Source: Sialis fuliginosa
Taxonomy: Eukaryota; Arthropoda; Insecta; Megaloptera; Sialidae
Assembly: GCA_961205875.1 (NCBI GenBank)
Contig: OY540821.1
Span: forward strand, 12,462,001 to 12,526,000
Reading direction: 5' to 3'
DNA: 64,000 bases
A program made the translations under genes and the position numbers. This document shows, one piece after another, positions 12,037 to 23,557 of the stretch. The notes below the pieces were generated by a model. It ran no database searches, had not been told where the DNA came from, and was given only the letters and a program-made list of their open reading frames with translations. Positions within the stretch are counted from its first letter, which is position 1. Every line of letters begins with the position of its first letter.

Positions 12037-12690
12037 CGTTGCAATTATCGAATATTTGTGTTTAAGAAACCTAATAGTACACAGCTACTTCTAAGTGTTT
12101 GTATGTACAATGTACATGTTATTTACATTAGGGTGGCAGGTTTTTAACGACAATCATGTGAAAATTTGTTAATTTTTTATATTTTGTGATGCCTTCTAAA
12201 AAAATTTTCGACATAAAATATTTCTCACGAAAAATATTTCTCATGAAACACTAATACTTGCACATCTTAATTTTGTAATAATTTTATGTTTTTGAAATTC
12301 TTAAACGACCTCTTAAAAAATACCTGCCACCCTATATAGTGTACTATGTTTCTGTAATAGAAACTTGTTGCAATTGTCGTTTTGAATATGTGATATAATT
12401 TATTATTATTATTAATAAGATTTGTTTTCAAAACTACCTACATTTTTATAAACATGGGTGTCATATTTGTTTACATGTTTTAATTGCAATTATCGAGTAT
12501 AGATTTGTATTCATGAAAGTTAATAGTTTAATAGTTGATCTTTGATAATACATGCTTCTAAGTGTATTTACATTTATAACATTTGTTTGTACTACATATT
12601 GTATGTAACAGAAACTTGTTAAAATTTAACTTTGTTGCGATTACCTTGTTGAATATGTGGTATAAAAGAGATTAATAATATCTTCTTATA
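12037..12690 (+). repeat. Degenerate two-unit tandem duplication, first unit split by a MITE
   Basis: Unit 1 runs about 12037-12130 and resumes at 12335-12415. Unit 2 runs about 12483-12690. Shared motifs in order are GCAATTATCGA, CTTCTAAGTGT, TTTGTATG or TTTGTTTG, GTA(A)CAGAAACTTGTT or GTAATAGAAACTTGTT, and TTGAATATGTGRTATAA. Restoring colinearity requires removing 12131-12332, which is independently an element with TA-flanked inverted ends. Confidence 0.55.
12131..12332. mobile_element. MITE with GGGTGGCAGGT ends, TA duplication
   Basis: The ends GGGTGGCAGGTTTTTAA and TTAAAAAATACCTGCCACCC are inverted copies. TA flanks both sides (12129-12130 and 12333-12334), the target duplication of Tc1/mariner/pogo elements. 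It is 202 bp with no coding content. It interrupts a duplicated flanking sequence, which supports insertion. A GGGTGTGGCAGAAATTTTTAA string near 12788 may be a related solo end. Confidence 0.75.
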
Positions 12691-14289
12691 AAGTTATATT
12701 ATAGTTTGCTTCTAGGTAATAGTTTCAAAGTTTGTACTATTTTATATAACTATTTGAAAGAAGCAAGGTATGAAGAGGTTATAGTTAGGGTGTGGCAGAA
12801 ATTTTTAAATGATCTGTTCGCGCGGCAGAAGTTCAAAAGTGTGAAGATCTAACAATAAAAAATATTAAATACCGTTTCTGCAAGTACAGTATCTCTGCGT
12901 TTTCAATTATTTAAAAGTAAATTAAAAATGCAATAAAAAAAGCTCTCCTATATCTGATACTGGAGTTGAGATATATATTTTTTAAATTATGCACAACTTT
13001 TCTCGATTTTTTATATTTATGAAATATGTGATTACAAAATTGAAACATAAAAATTTCACCTGAAAAAAAAAAGTTTTTAATCGAATATAAATAACAAAGG
13101 AAACTATATCATTTATCGAACTATGGAATAAATATAATGTGCCTATTTCACAAAAGATTGATAAGCACGTCAGAATTTTGACATTTTAACAGAAGTCATT
13201 TGTTTAGGGTTTAACCCGTTTATGAAACAAAAATCGATTATTGAATTCAATTTATACATTTGACATGGAAAGAATCGTTTGTTAAAAACGTGTGGCATAT
13301 TCAAAACTGCTTTTTTACCGGATAATTTAAGCTATTTGTTATAATAAAAATACATACATGCTACGCACGACTTTTTTATATAAACCCGTTGCCTCCACTT
13401 TATTACAAAATTTTATTCTCGCATAAAAACGTAATCCATGATAAAGCATTTTATAAATAGCACAAAAGTTCTTTTTACTCTAAATTATATTAAAGTCAAC
13501 ATTTGAAATTTAATTTATGTACTTTTTCTGTAACTTGATATTGTAATTCATTTTACTCTAGTTAATAAATATTATCAGTTATAATTTAAAACATATAATT
13601 ACCTATTAAATTTCATGCCAGTTTTTGCGTACCTATGAAAAGCTGTTATTAAATTTACCATGCAATGCACGTTTTATTAAGCTTTATAATTCTTTTAATT
13701 ACATCTAAAATTCGGTGAATTTTATTGCTCTTGAATATTTGCGTTATATTAAAACCAGTGCCGTAACTTGATAAGTTTCTTATTATCAATTTATCAATTT
13801 AATTTTTCTTCCATCGTCGTCAGTAATAATAGTCAGTACGGGACGCTAATCGAATGAAACCCGACACGCATTTTTATTATATTTTAAAAACATTTTCAAA
13901 AACTTTAAATAGATACGTACGCATGTTAAATACGTATATGCAAGGGTTAAATCAATAGTTAGGGAGGCGCGAATGTGTGTATATGATCGGAAATTGAATT
14001 TGGGACAATGTAATGTAATCATATCGACAAACATAATACGATGTGCAATGTTTTGTTTTCATTTTCAAATGCATTTTTCAAAAACAAACATAATTGCATA
14101 TGCTTTGACGTTTTTTAAGCCCGTACATACATACATACATACATCGATGAAATATTTCTAATAGATCGTTAGCCTAAAAAAAATATTGGTGTATAATGAT
14201 TTGAAATAAATTTCAATAAACGATTCAAAAGTACGGTCATTTTTCTCAAAAATTAACCTTCTTAAATTCCACACAAACCATATACATCT
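12691..14289. other. AT-rich DNA, no gene recognised
   Basis: Only a short GTATGTAT/CATACATA microsatellite at about 14126-14142 and a small GC-richer patch near 13960 stand out. Confidence 0.55.
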
Positions 14290-14560
14290 TGTTTTATATA
14301 TGACGCGCAGTACCGTACCGAGGGGTGGGGGCAGAGGGGGCATTTTTGAAGTAGCAACCAAAAAAAAAAGTTCGTCAAAATTATTAGAAAGGCGCAAAAT
14401 TCTGGATTGCAAGCGACAAATCCGAAAAAAGGTCTTAATTTAACATATTTAGCATATAGTGCAGGGGAGGGGGGAATTTTCCATCTGCCCCGAGCGGCAG
14501 AAACTTACGGTACGCCATTGATGACGCGAACGAAGTTGCGAGTAACAGCTGGTTTTCTAC
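14290..14560 (-). repeat. CGCAACTTCG-type dispersed repeat, interrupted by a hAT MITE
   Basis: TATATATGACGCG before the MITE and AACGAAGTTGCGAGTAACAG after it read as the reverse complement of the uninterrupted paralogue at 21601-21640 (GTTACCCGCAACTTCGTTTG followed by CGTCATATATA). The paralogue therefore acts as an empty site for the MITE at 14308-14520. Confidence 0.7.
14308..14520. mobile_element. hAT-type MITE with perfect 8-bp target duplication
   Basis: The ends CAGTACCGTACCGAGG and (reverse complement of the right) CAATGGCGTACCGTAAG are imperfect inverted copies. The 8-bp duplication ATGACGCG flanks the element exactly (14300-14307 and 14521-14528), the hallmark of hAT transposition. 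G-rich tracts lie just inside both ends. The element is 213 bp, non-coding, and depends on a transposase elsewhere. Insertion into an older repeat is confirmed by comparison with 21601-21640. Confidence 0.85.
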
Positions 14561-14564
14561 ATAT

Positions 14565-14655
14565 ATAATAAACATACCTTAACGAAAATAAAATAAGAAG
14601 GAAAAATTATAACGTACTAAATAAACAAAATTCCCCCGCGGAAGCACTCCGAGAA
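14565..14655 (+). repeat. Dispersed repeat, copy 2 (partner of 8401-8454)
   Basis: ATAATAAACATACCTTAACG followed by ACTAAATAAACAAAATTCCC and a GCGGAAGCACTCCGAG block parallels 8285-8454 in order. Bases between the two shared blocks are deleted here. Confidence 0.5.
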
Positions 14656-16148
14656 GGGCATAAAAATTAATTCAGGCTAAACTTTATATGGATCGGTCCA
14701 TTACTTTTTGCCCGGGCCAGTGTTGAAGCTCATATCCGATCCTGCATAAAGCCTATAAAGACATCAAACAGTAATATAAACCACTGTACTATGTTACATA
14801 CATTCGAGCAAGCAACACACAAAACAATTACAAAAAGTTTAAAACCGCACTCAGCAGAATAGCAGCAGTATACGATTCATGGCCTACTTCCAGTCCATTT
14901 CGGTTTACCATTGGCAACAAGACACTTTATAACTATTTCATATCTTAACCGGCACCTCTAATTCACACCACTACCGGAGCATTAATATTTATAAATATGA
15001 CGGAACATGGACTGGTTTATTCTAGATGCTGCTTTTTGCAGTCAACTGTTTATGACTTGTCGTACGTTAAATGAATGTATATTGGTAGTTTATACAGTGT
15101 CGATAGTTGGCTCTATTTCTATCTGCAGAGTTTTATGTTGTAGGTTTTTATGGCGGGTTGATGAATTCTTATATCTACGAATAGTTTTTTTATACTTCCT
15201 GCATTTTATTTATAGTTTTGTATTTTGTATGGTATAAGCAGTATTTATTTTAGGGTAAATAATTTCATTTACACTTTTAACCCTTTCATTCACATTATGT
15301 TTGTTTAAAAAAAATGTTAATAAGTCACATGATAGCTTTTATGGAAAAATAAAAAATAATAATAATAATTATATTTAAATTTAATACTACTATTAGGAAT
15401 CTACTTAAGGTTATGTTTATTAAAAAAATAACTATTTTCAAATATATAATTTTAATAATGAAAAATCCGTAGATTAGTTTTAATATTAATGAAGTAAAAA
15501 ATCTACTGTTTTTATTTTACGATGTTAAGATATGAAATTCCAGACCGAGACGAATTTTTCTTTAAAAAAAGTTACTACGTGTTAACATAAATAATATAAT
15601 ATAAAGCTTTTTTATTACATCAGGGTCTACCTAATCCTCTCATAACCTCTTGTATATTTTAAAGTTTGCTCTTAAATTTTTTCTATACATTTTTCACTTT
15701 CTCACGTATGCCACAAAAGAAATTGTTTTCAAAAGAAAATTGTTTACCATTTTGTATAGTTTTATTATAAAATTATACTACTTATTTTAGAGCTATTATA
15801 AATATCTAAATATTAACAAATCAATTATATAACAGCTTCCTGAACAAAGGAAGGATTGTATTATTTACTGATATTTTTACTGTATCATTAAATTCCAAAA
15901 TTACTTCGCTTTATTTTTAGTAGATAATACCAATTTTATATTTTCTTAATACGTGTCTATGTTAAAATGGACCATATTGCTTAAACTTATATCTCGTGGT
16001 CTTCTAAAAGAAAGAATTGTCTAAGCAATTGAACAACCGCGAAAGTCTACGTTCAAAAAAAAAACTTTAAGAAAAAAATAAAACCGAATTAAAAAAACAT
16101 AATAATATTGATGAGTTATTTATAATAATTAAATCTAACAGTTTTTTA
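14656..16148. other. AT-rich DNA, no gene recognised
   Basis: An open frame at 15007-15237 has no motif I recognise. A pair of inverted strings (AAAAAATAAAACCGAATT near 16073 and TCGGTTTTATTTTTTT near 16151) abuts the next repeat. Confidence 0.5.
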
Positions 16149-16330
16149 GGTCGGTTTTATTTTTTTCATTCGTAAAAAGATTTAAATTGGTCTGGCACCG
16201 ACTTCAAAAACTGTTAAATTTAATTATTTAGAGAGGTTCTGATGAAATTAATATGAGACCCCCTTATACATACATAAAAAATATATATTGATAGAATTGA
16301 GAAAATCTTCCTTTTTTGAAGTCGTTTAAT
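16149..16330 (+). repeat. GAAGTCGGTT repeat, copy 1 (partial)
   Basis: It carries GGTCGGTTTTATTTTTTTC, TTCTGATGAAATTAATATGAG, ATACATACATAAAAAATATAT, TGAATTGAGAAAATC-like text, and closes with TTTTTTGAAGTCGTTTAA. The same blocks occur at 34770-35999 (plus) and 45474-46140 (minus). Repeats with an AACCGACTTC…GAAGTCGGTT frame are, in my memory, very common in Lepidoptera and other insects. The class is uncertain. Confidence 0.6.
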
Positions 16331-17605
16331 AAAAGACGCAACATACAGACTCAAAAAATCCAATATATATTTTAATTGCTTTGACAAAGCCTACAGATTT
16401 ATATATTATTATTGATTATTATATATGAGATAAATTCACCCTCTGCAACAGATGATACTGTAAACTGTAACGGTCGATTTTTCTTGCGTAGTGTGGCATT
16501 TGTTGGCAGAATCGTGACCGCAAGTCTGTAGAATGTTCTTTATTAACCCATACGTATATATTGTATGTTTGAGAGCTGACCTCTATTGGCCCCAGGCAGA
16601 AACATAACACAAATGAAACCAAACTTTGCCAATAACTGCTGCACATTACTTCATATTTGTACCCGAGAACTTGTTGTTACTTGTTGGTGATGTTTTGTTT
16701 CATTTTTCGTTGCTCTTGCTCATTGTTTTGACTTGTTTTCTGTTATTGACATCTTTTTATTTTTAAAACATTTTTCGTTTAAACGGAAATTGAGTTTTAC
16801 TGCTAGAAAATATGTTGAATTTTTATTTTAATATTCATAGAGTTGTTGGTATTTACGAGTATTTTTAAATAATTGAAATTGTTGTGTGTTTATCGCTTAT
16901 GTATGAGTTTTGATAGAGTCTTAATTTAAGATTTATTTTCATTTTGTATGTATAGATGCATATAGATTACATCCATTATTCGATACATGCGATACACTTA
17001 AATTGGTTTTTATTTTAGTTTGCTATTCACTAACTAAATACTCTTGTAAAGTTCAAAATCAACAATAATAAATTATACGTAAAAAATATTTTTTAAAACA
17101 AGCTTTTATTATTTAAGTGTACTAAAATGAAAAAAAAATAGTTTAAAGTAGTATCGAAAATATCACTGAAACAGATATAATACTAATAAGAATAGAACAG
17201 AAAAATAGATACTTTAAGTATGTATTTTTCTAAGTATGATACTTAGGTAGTTACAATCTCTGTCAAACAAAATTAATGCCTGTCGTATGACCTTCTCTTA
17301 TTTTAGGCAATAAATTAAACCCGAGGTACAAGCCTGTGCTTTTAAAAACTTTTCAATTTTGCAAAGTTATGATTTTCAAAGAAAATGTGTATAAATAAGT
17401 AAATCAAGTGAACCATATTATCAGTGTTAAATAATAAAACTTATAATTAAACAGAATAAAAATTACATTTTGAGTTGAATAAAATTAAAACTAAAAACTG
17501 CCATCTATGATGAAGTAAAAGCTAGAGATAAAATGTACTTTTAATCACCGGATGTACCTACTACATACCGGTCTGAGCTACAAAACTTTTTTTATTACTA
17601 ACGTA
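16331..17605. other. No gene recognised
   Basis: Slightly GC-richer at 16420-16660. The remainder is AT-rich without paired ends. Confidence 0.5.
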
Positions 17606-18448
17606 GGGGAGAGTGGGGTATTCACGAACGCGGGATAATCGCGAATTCAGTCTGTTAAAAGAGGAAAGCTAGTATTCTCTCTGCACCTTTCAATAGTTGA
17701 GTCTACGTCTAGTATCGGACCATTAACGGCCAGTATAGATCACGCTCAGTAAGCTTACAATTATTTCCATTTTTATATCTATATTTCATCTAATTTTTTT
17801 ATTAAAATATAAGCCATTAATATTAATGTGATTCAGTTATACCCAAGTAAGCCTCGATTAAACAGTATTTAATGTCACCCATTTTGTTTATTATATGATC
17901 TTAACCTCAAAAAAACTGTTTATTTTTAATTTTATTTTTTTCAAGCTCGTGGGGTAATGGGGTTAAATGGTGCAAATCCGAACGTTGTAAAAAAAGACTG
18001 ATGAAAACTTAATCTAGAAAAAGTCATTTTAAAGAAAAGAACCAAAACAAGAAGTACCTACCATGTAAAAAAGAACAAGAATAGAATATGTTGATAAAGA
18101 AAATAACAATTTTTGTTAATATGATGAAAAATATCAAGATCTTCCTGTTGAATACTAGGTTATGTGCTTCAAGTGCAATTTATGGGCACATGGTAAGTGT
18201 ACCAATGGTCAAATTACATCCAGAAGCTTTTGATGCAAATTTTGTACTAATTGGGTTTAATTATTCCACTGTTCGTGATTACCCTATGCTGATTTTTATT
18301 TTTATATTTTATTAAAATTGATACAGAAAATGTATAACTGATAGATTATTATTTAATCTTAATACACAAAACATATATTGGTTTCTTACACAGGTTTTAA
18401 TTTATTTGATTTCTCTTTTAAGTTTTCGTAACTAGCCCACTCTCCCCC
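17606..18448 (+). mobile_element. Pogo-type element, internally decayed, GGGGAGAGTGGGG ends
   Basis: The left end GGGGAGAGTGGGGTATTCAC and right end (reverse complement) GGGGGAGAGTGGGCTAGTTA are inverted copies, each bounded by TA (17604-17605 and 18449-18450). Inside, 18159-18233 reads VMCFKCNLWAHGKCTNG, the Cys-x2-Cys…Trp-x-His-x2-Cys spacing of a PHD finger. In my memory such fingers occur at the C-terminus of some insect pogo/jerky-like transposases. A DDE core is not visible, so this 843-bp copy is a deletion derivative of a once coding element. Confidence 0.65.
18159..18233 (+). pseudogene. PHD-finger remnant of a transposase
   Basis: The frame contains CFKC, then WAHGKC, which is the second half of a zinc-binding PHD motif. 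It continues TNGQITSRSF to a TGA at 18231. The other plus frame picks up with FDANFV just after, so a single frameshift near 18230 may have split the finger. Upstream, an in-frame TAG lies directly before the segment. Too short to function. Confidence 0.5.
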
Positions 18449-18659
18449 TACTTATTTTGCTTCCATCCACATATAATAAACTAATAACTTTTATATATCC
18501 ACATTTTAATATAACGAAGCGTTTATGTATACGTAAAAGAGTCATATAAACATTTCTTTATATACCATATCCACTTAAACACAACAAAACGTAATAACGA
18601 AAACAAAAAATACTAAATCAGCACCACAAACTTGACCAACAAAACGAAAACTTGAAAAG

Positions 18660-18990
18660 GAAATCAACTTGTTTTGGTTCCAGAAACTTTTCCATGCTAC
18701 CCCTCCCTTTTATTCTCATCCCAACACACACACACGTATATATAACTGTCCGTCACCCCCTTGCAGGATTCATCACGGCTGGTCTGGTCTTTTCTCACCC
18801 GGCTCCTCCACATTTGCACCCCAAACCCCTCAACCCTTACTTCTTTTCGTTACTCGTGTTCACTTGACTCCACTACAACCACTCTCTCTTCTTGACTACA
18901 ACCATCACATTTCCACGCGCGTGAATCGCTGCACTGCAGACACGGACTTGTCTCAATTTCTATGTGGAAGTAAGGCTTCTTCGGTGAACT
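18660..18990. promoter_or_regulatory. C-rich island, non-coding or ancient exon
   Basis: About 330 bases are distinctly richer in C than their flanks and keep a plus frame open (18669-19028) with proline- and histidine-rich, low-complexity translation. CCCCTTGCAG|GATT at about 18759-18772 looks like a splice acceptor, but no donor or conserved motif follows. I favour non-coding sequence. Confidence 0.2.
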
Positions 18991-19193
18991 CGAAGGGTGT
19001 TATTAACTATCGTAATTTACATATTTAAAAATCTGTAGGGTTTATCTAATAAATGTAAATATTTTAAGTGTTTAAGTCTACGCGTAGTTTTTTTTAACCC
19101 TTTAGACGCGAAAGTCGATCGTATTATTCCCCTTCGACTCGAAAAAACACCGTTGCAAGTAGACGTCAACTTATATTTAAAAAAAATGATTTT

Positions 19194-20138
19194 ACGTCTT
19201 ATTTTTTTGTATTTTAGTCGATATTTGTATGACGAGTTGAAGTTCACTGCAGGAAATTTCACTGAAAATTTTTGAATTTTTGATTTCGTTAAAAGTATGT
19301 TTATTGTATAGAAAATGACGTGAAAAGTTGTTTGTTTCAAACCGCAGGTCTGTATCTCAAACCGTTCTCGAGATATAGCCTCTCAAAGTTTTAGTTTTTT
19401 CAAATTTTTGGAGAAAAAAGGCCATAACTTTTGAACGTGTGGTCGGAATTGATTTTAGTTGACGGATTTGAAATCAGCGTGTCAGAATCTATATAATGAC
19501 ATGTATAATACCTTAAAACTCAAGAAAAAAAATTTCGTCAAAAATCGACATTTTTTTAAGGTATACCCCTTTGAATTTTTTCGATTTTTCGCGAAATTTT
19601 TTTTCTTGAGTTTTAAGGTATTATACATGTCATTATATAGATTTTAACACGCTGATTCCAAATCCGTCAACTAAAATCAATTCCGACCACGCGTTCAAAA
19701 GTTATGGCCTTTTTTCTCCAAAAATTTGAAAAAACTAAAACTTTGAGAGGCTATATCTCGAGAACGGTTTGAGATACAGACCTGCGGTTTGAACAGTTCA
19801 ACTTTTCACGTCATTTTCTATACAATAAACATACTTTTAACGAAATCAAAAATTCTAAATTTTTTAGTGAAATAACCTGCAGTGAACTTCAACTCGTCAT
19901 AGAAATATCGACTAAAATACAAAAAAATAAGACGTAGAGGTATTATAGTTTTATAATTAAACGTCTAAATTAATATTAAATGTTATTTTTGACTTTTGGT
20001 TAAAATGTTTGGGTTGCGCATAAAGATTCTAATAATATTTTTAAATTATTTATTAACTGAAAACACAGATTTGTATTAATTTACCCATAAAGAAAGGGAA
20101 GCACTGCTTCTCCTGCTTCCACGGACGCTTCGCCACTG
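19194..20138. mobile_element. Foldback hAT element, copy 1 (left end lost)
   Basis: The two arms mirror each other around about 19564: GTATTTTAGTCGATATTTGT at 19210 against the reverse complement near 19900, and AATGACATGTATAATACC at 19495 against GGTATTATACATGTCATT at 19617-19634. Arms of about 330-370 bp are nearly identical. The right end continues through GGAAGCACTGCTTC to ACGCTTCGCCACTG at 20138, the reverse complement of the CAGTGGCGAAGCGTCCATGG left end of copy 2. The outer part of the left arm is missing: similarity starts abruptly at 19194. There is no transposase; a transcript would fold into a long hairpin. Confidence 0.85.
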
Positions 20139-20459
20139 GGAGAATGAGTATCTTAAAAAGGTACGTGGTCAGAGCAATATGACTGTCAAAATTGTTTCTC
20201 CACTCTCTTAATTATATAGGTATTTATAATTTAATTTTATCAGTAGTTTCAAACTACTGTTCAATCTGTTATATCGCCAATATTAATTTAATCTTTTACG
20301 TACGTATTTTTATAAAATACAAAATTAATAGAATTGTATTAAAGCACTAAAAATCACAAATGTCTTTTTCGTCCACACAAACACTAAAAAAATATTTTAA
20401 GTTACACAAAATCAAAATATGAATGGTATGCAACAAAAGAAGATAATACAATTTCTTTG

Positions 20460-20720
20460 TCGTGCTCTAAATACGCCCCTGTGGACGAAACCACCCCCGC
20501 ACGCGTTCAGAATCGCAGATAAAGCATCCGTCGGTCGAAAGATCTATCAGGACTTTTAATGCTTGTTTGTTACCTACTCCACTGCGGTAGACAACCGGTG
20601 AAAAATAGACGTAGCGATCGGAGAGAACTTGATTATTTGCTTGATTAACTGCGATAGAGAAAGGGTTTATTGTTTTATTTACCTTGTCGTGGACTAAATT
20701 AGTTAGAAACAAGTTTCAGT
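20460..20720. promoter_or_regulatory. GC-richer island
   Basis: It contains CGCACGCGTTCAGAATCGC and an open minus frame (20467-20712) whose translation has mixed, protein-like composition but no family motif. CGACAAG|GTAAAT on the minus strand resembles a donor. Either an unidentified exon or conserved non-coding DNA; I cannot decide. Confidence 0.2.
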
Positions 20721-21596
20721 ACAAGCCTCTTTTATGAACTTTAAGCACATATATTACATACTATGTATAGTTTTACCTAAATATATACTGTCACAGAATT
20801 TCTGTCGTGTTGGATAATGTATGTAGCAGTTGAAATGGGCAAATGCTTTGATAGAAAGTCAGATTTAACAGTACATATAACATATAACTTATTCACAATT
20901 CAGTAATTTTACTTTATATTAAATGATGAAGTTTTTTTACTTACAACTGTTGAGCTTGTAATCCCATGAAGAAATACAAAAACATACTTTCACACTGTTT
21001 GTTTTTTGCCTTTAATTGCTTAAATATATTTTGAAACATTTATGTTTATCACATGAACACACGATGGGAATGTGATTTTACCACTGGGCCACTCAGGATA
21101 GGTTTAACAAACAGTATAGCCTGGATCCATGGATATGGTTAGGAACACACCATAGGTGACTGCTTAAAATTATTTACATGTTCATGTTCGTGGCTATGAA
21201 AAGAATTAGTTGACTTTGTCTATTGGTCTTAAAATAAATAATTGTACTATGTGAAATTAACAAATTGCACAAATCATGGATAATTCAAATTTTAGTAAGA
21301 AGAACAATCAGCCAGCCCTAGTTTGGCTTTTACTTAAGGCTAAAGTTATTTACTTATGACCATTCTTAACTAACATTTGAGTTTTTATCCTACTTCGCTA
21401 AAAAAACTTAAGTAACAAACGAACAATTTATTAATTCTGAAGTAGTGACTAGAAAGTGGAGGTAATAAATTATTATTAGTCTTTATAATAATCGCAAATA
21501 CTTCCTTTTCATAATAATTACACAGTAATTTCAAACCGATATTTTGTTAAAATTTCAACTATTAAAATAAGATAACAATCTTAAAATTACCTAATA
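20721..21596. other. No gene recognised
   Basis: AT-rich with a small GC-richer patch at 21060-21190. No paired ends or repeats were detected. Confidence 0.5.
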
Positions 21597-21755
21597 TAAG
21601 TTGTTACCCGCAACTTCGTTTGCGTCATATATATAATATGATGTATAGGGTATGCGTAGAATTTAGGTTAGTTAATTCAGATTTCTCTTATAGTCGATAA
21701 AACAGATCGCACGTTCATACAAATGTCATCTAAACAATTTTTAATATAAACTGTC
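21597..21755 (+). repeat. CGCAACTTCG-type dispersed repeat, copy 2
   Basis: AAGTTGTTACCCGCAACTTC then GTTTGCGTCATATATA is followed by CAGATTTCTCTTATAGTCGA, AAACAGATCGCACG and AAATGTCAT. The same order occurs at 51119-51431, which continues to a GACAGACAGACA tract. This copy is 3' truncated. It also serves as the intact counterpart of the interrupted copy at 14290-14560. Confidence 0.7.
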
Positions 21756-22279
21756 TTTATTTATTTTTATTATATTACACAAAGCTGTATTTTGTCATTT
21801 CGCGATAAATAATATTAAATTTTCAAATAAAATGCAATTACGAGTTGGTATTTATATTTTATCAAAGTTCTTTCTGGAACGAATTGATATGAATGAAAAG
21901 TTATCCAGCAGACCGAAACGCGGTTTGTCGACGTAACTAAAAATAAATATATATCTATTTACGGTAAATAATGGAAAGAATTGGCAGAGTGTTGGCAAAA
22001 CGGATATGATACATATCCGCTTTGTCAATTTTTTTCTCCGTTTCATCTCCAAATAATATTTATCTTATAGACTGACACTGACATGGAAAAGATTTGTGCT
22101 GCTGCTGGGAATAAAGTGATTGTTCCATAAACGTAACCTCCCATACATAAATATACAATACTCTTTTTAATCCGCCGCTCGATTATCCGATAAAGTATCA
22201 TAACCCTTTATTTTTTTACTAGTTGAAGGTACAAATTTAATTTTAATCAGTTCTTTGTATTAAGGTCATTAGGGATATA

Positions 22280-22460
22280 ACTTATCAGTTACAGATACGG
22301 ATATGGAAATTATGTTTTCTTTGTTTTAATTTCGGATACGAATAAGGATATTTTTTTCTTGGTTTCATATTCGGAGTAGGAAACTGTCAGTAAAATAATT
22401 ATTTCGGATATGGTTTTGGTTTCGGAGGTCGGAATGGTTTCGAATGTCCGTAACATCCTC
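22280..22460. repeat. Degenerate TTTCGGATAYGG minisatellite
   Basis: Variants of TTCGGATAYG and GGTTTCGGA recur irregularly (near 22301, 22333, 22367, 22412, 22424), with A/T-rich spacers. It reads as a decayed tandem array of about 12-base units. Confidence 0.4.
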
Positions 22461-22744
22461 TCGTTCAGTAGTTCGTTAATTGACTATGTATTCACTGTAA
22501 TCCGTTACTGTCACTTAACCGGCAATAACATGGTTTTCGTGAGAGCGGATTAACGAGATAGTACACTAATAATCTAATAGAATCTATCTACATATCGGCA
22601 CTTCGAATATTAACTATATTATATATTAGCTTTAAGGCTTCCACGGTGATCTTGATGTGGATCTTGGATTATAGGTACAAGCCGTGTCTATTTGGTCGTA
22701 TTTGAATTTCAATAGAGCCCTGAAAATGTTTAATGTAATTATTA

Positions 22745-23144
22745 CTGAATCATAATCTATAGACACTAAACACTAAACAGCTTAATTTGATGACAATCGA
22801 CCAATGGGTGTCAGAATGGTGAATATTAAACTAATTATTAGTTTTTATATTATCATAGCATCTACTTTACATTGTTTTAAATTTTACTATTTTTATTTTA
22901 TAACTTTAGTGTCGTAGTACGACACAAAAGTTATAATCATTAGCAAGTGTCCATCACTGGGTGCCCATTACTGGAAAAAAACATAAACCAAATAAAATGC
23001 TATAGTTTAAAAAACAAACTATATTTGCGGACTTTGGTAATTAAATTGATTTAATAAAGAAGTACTTATTTTGTTAGTAACCTCATCAATTCCAAAAAAC
23101 AGTATACTTTGCTCTTAAAGTAGCCAAGACTGGTACCTGTACCT
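22745..23144 (+). mobile_element. AGGTACTGG-family MITE, copy B (5' truncated)
   Basis: It enters the shared body at ATTACTGAATCATAATCTAT and keeps TTGATGACAATCG, GTGCCCATTACTGG, AAACAAACTATATTTGCGGA, CTTGCTCTTAAAG-like text and the right end CCAAGACTGGTACCTGTACCT followed by TA. The left inverted end is missing. Non-coding. Confidence 0.65.
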
Positions 23145-23557
23145 TATATATTACATGCTCACTTTTGATGCGCTATACAATAGCGACACATAAACTATCT
23201 TCAGTGACATCCATATGCAGCATACCCAGTGAACCGGTAACATGTATAAGCTTTATGTATAATGCATTAATATTATTTTTACTTTTAGATGGGGCTGACT
23301 TGATGTACCTTTAAGGTCCAAAGCTTTAACAAATGACAATAGGATATAGTAATTTATTTTAAGGAAATATTTCTATGGATCCTGTGCTTCTATAGTACTT
23401 ACACGAATACACATGCACTATTTATATTTTTACATTAAATGCCAGTTATTATATATTTCTCCTTTCATATCTTCTTTTCCATTTGTATGTCGTTGGACAT
23501 TTTTATAAACGATCGTTTGAGCAAATATGTCCAGCATTTGAATATAATATTAATATA

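Noticed and set aside
18669-19028. 119-codon plus frame rich in Pro, His and Thr
   Set aside because: The open frame follows from C-rich, stop-poor DNA. No domain, and it runs into unrelated AT-rich sequence.
19459-19647. Similar 62-residue peptides encoded at 19459-19647 and on both strands at 62136-62347
   Set aside because: The same peptide start appears on both strands because the DNA is a palindrome. It is a by-product of the foldback arms, not a conserved gene.
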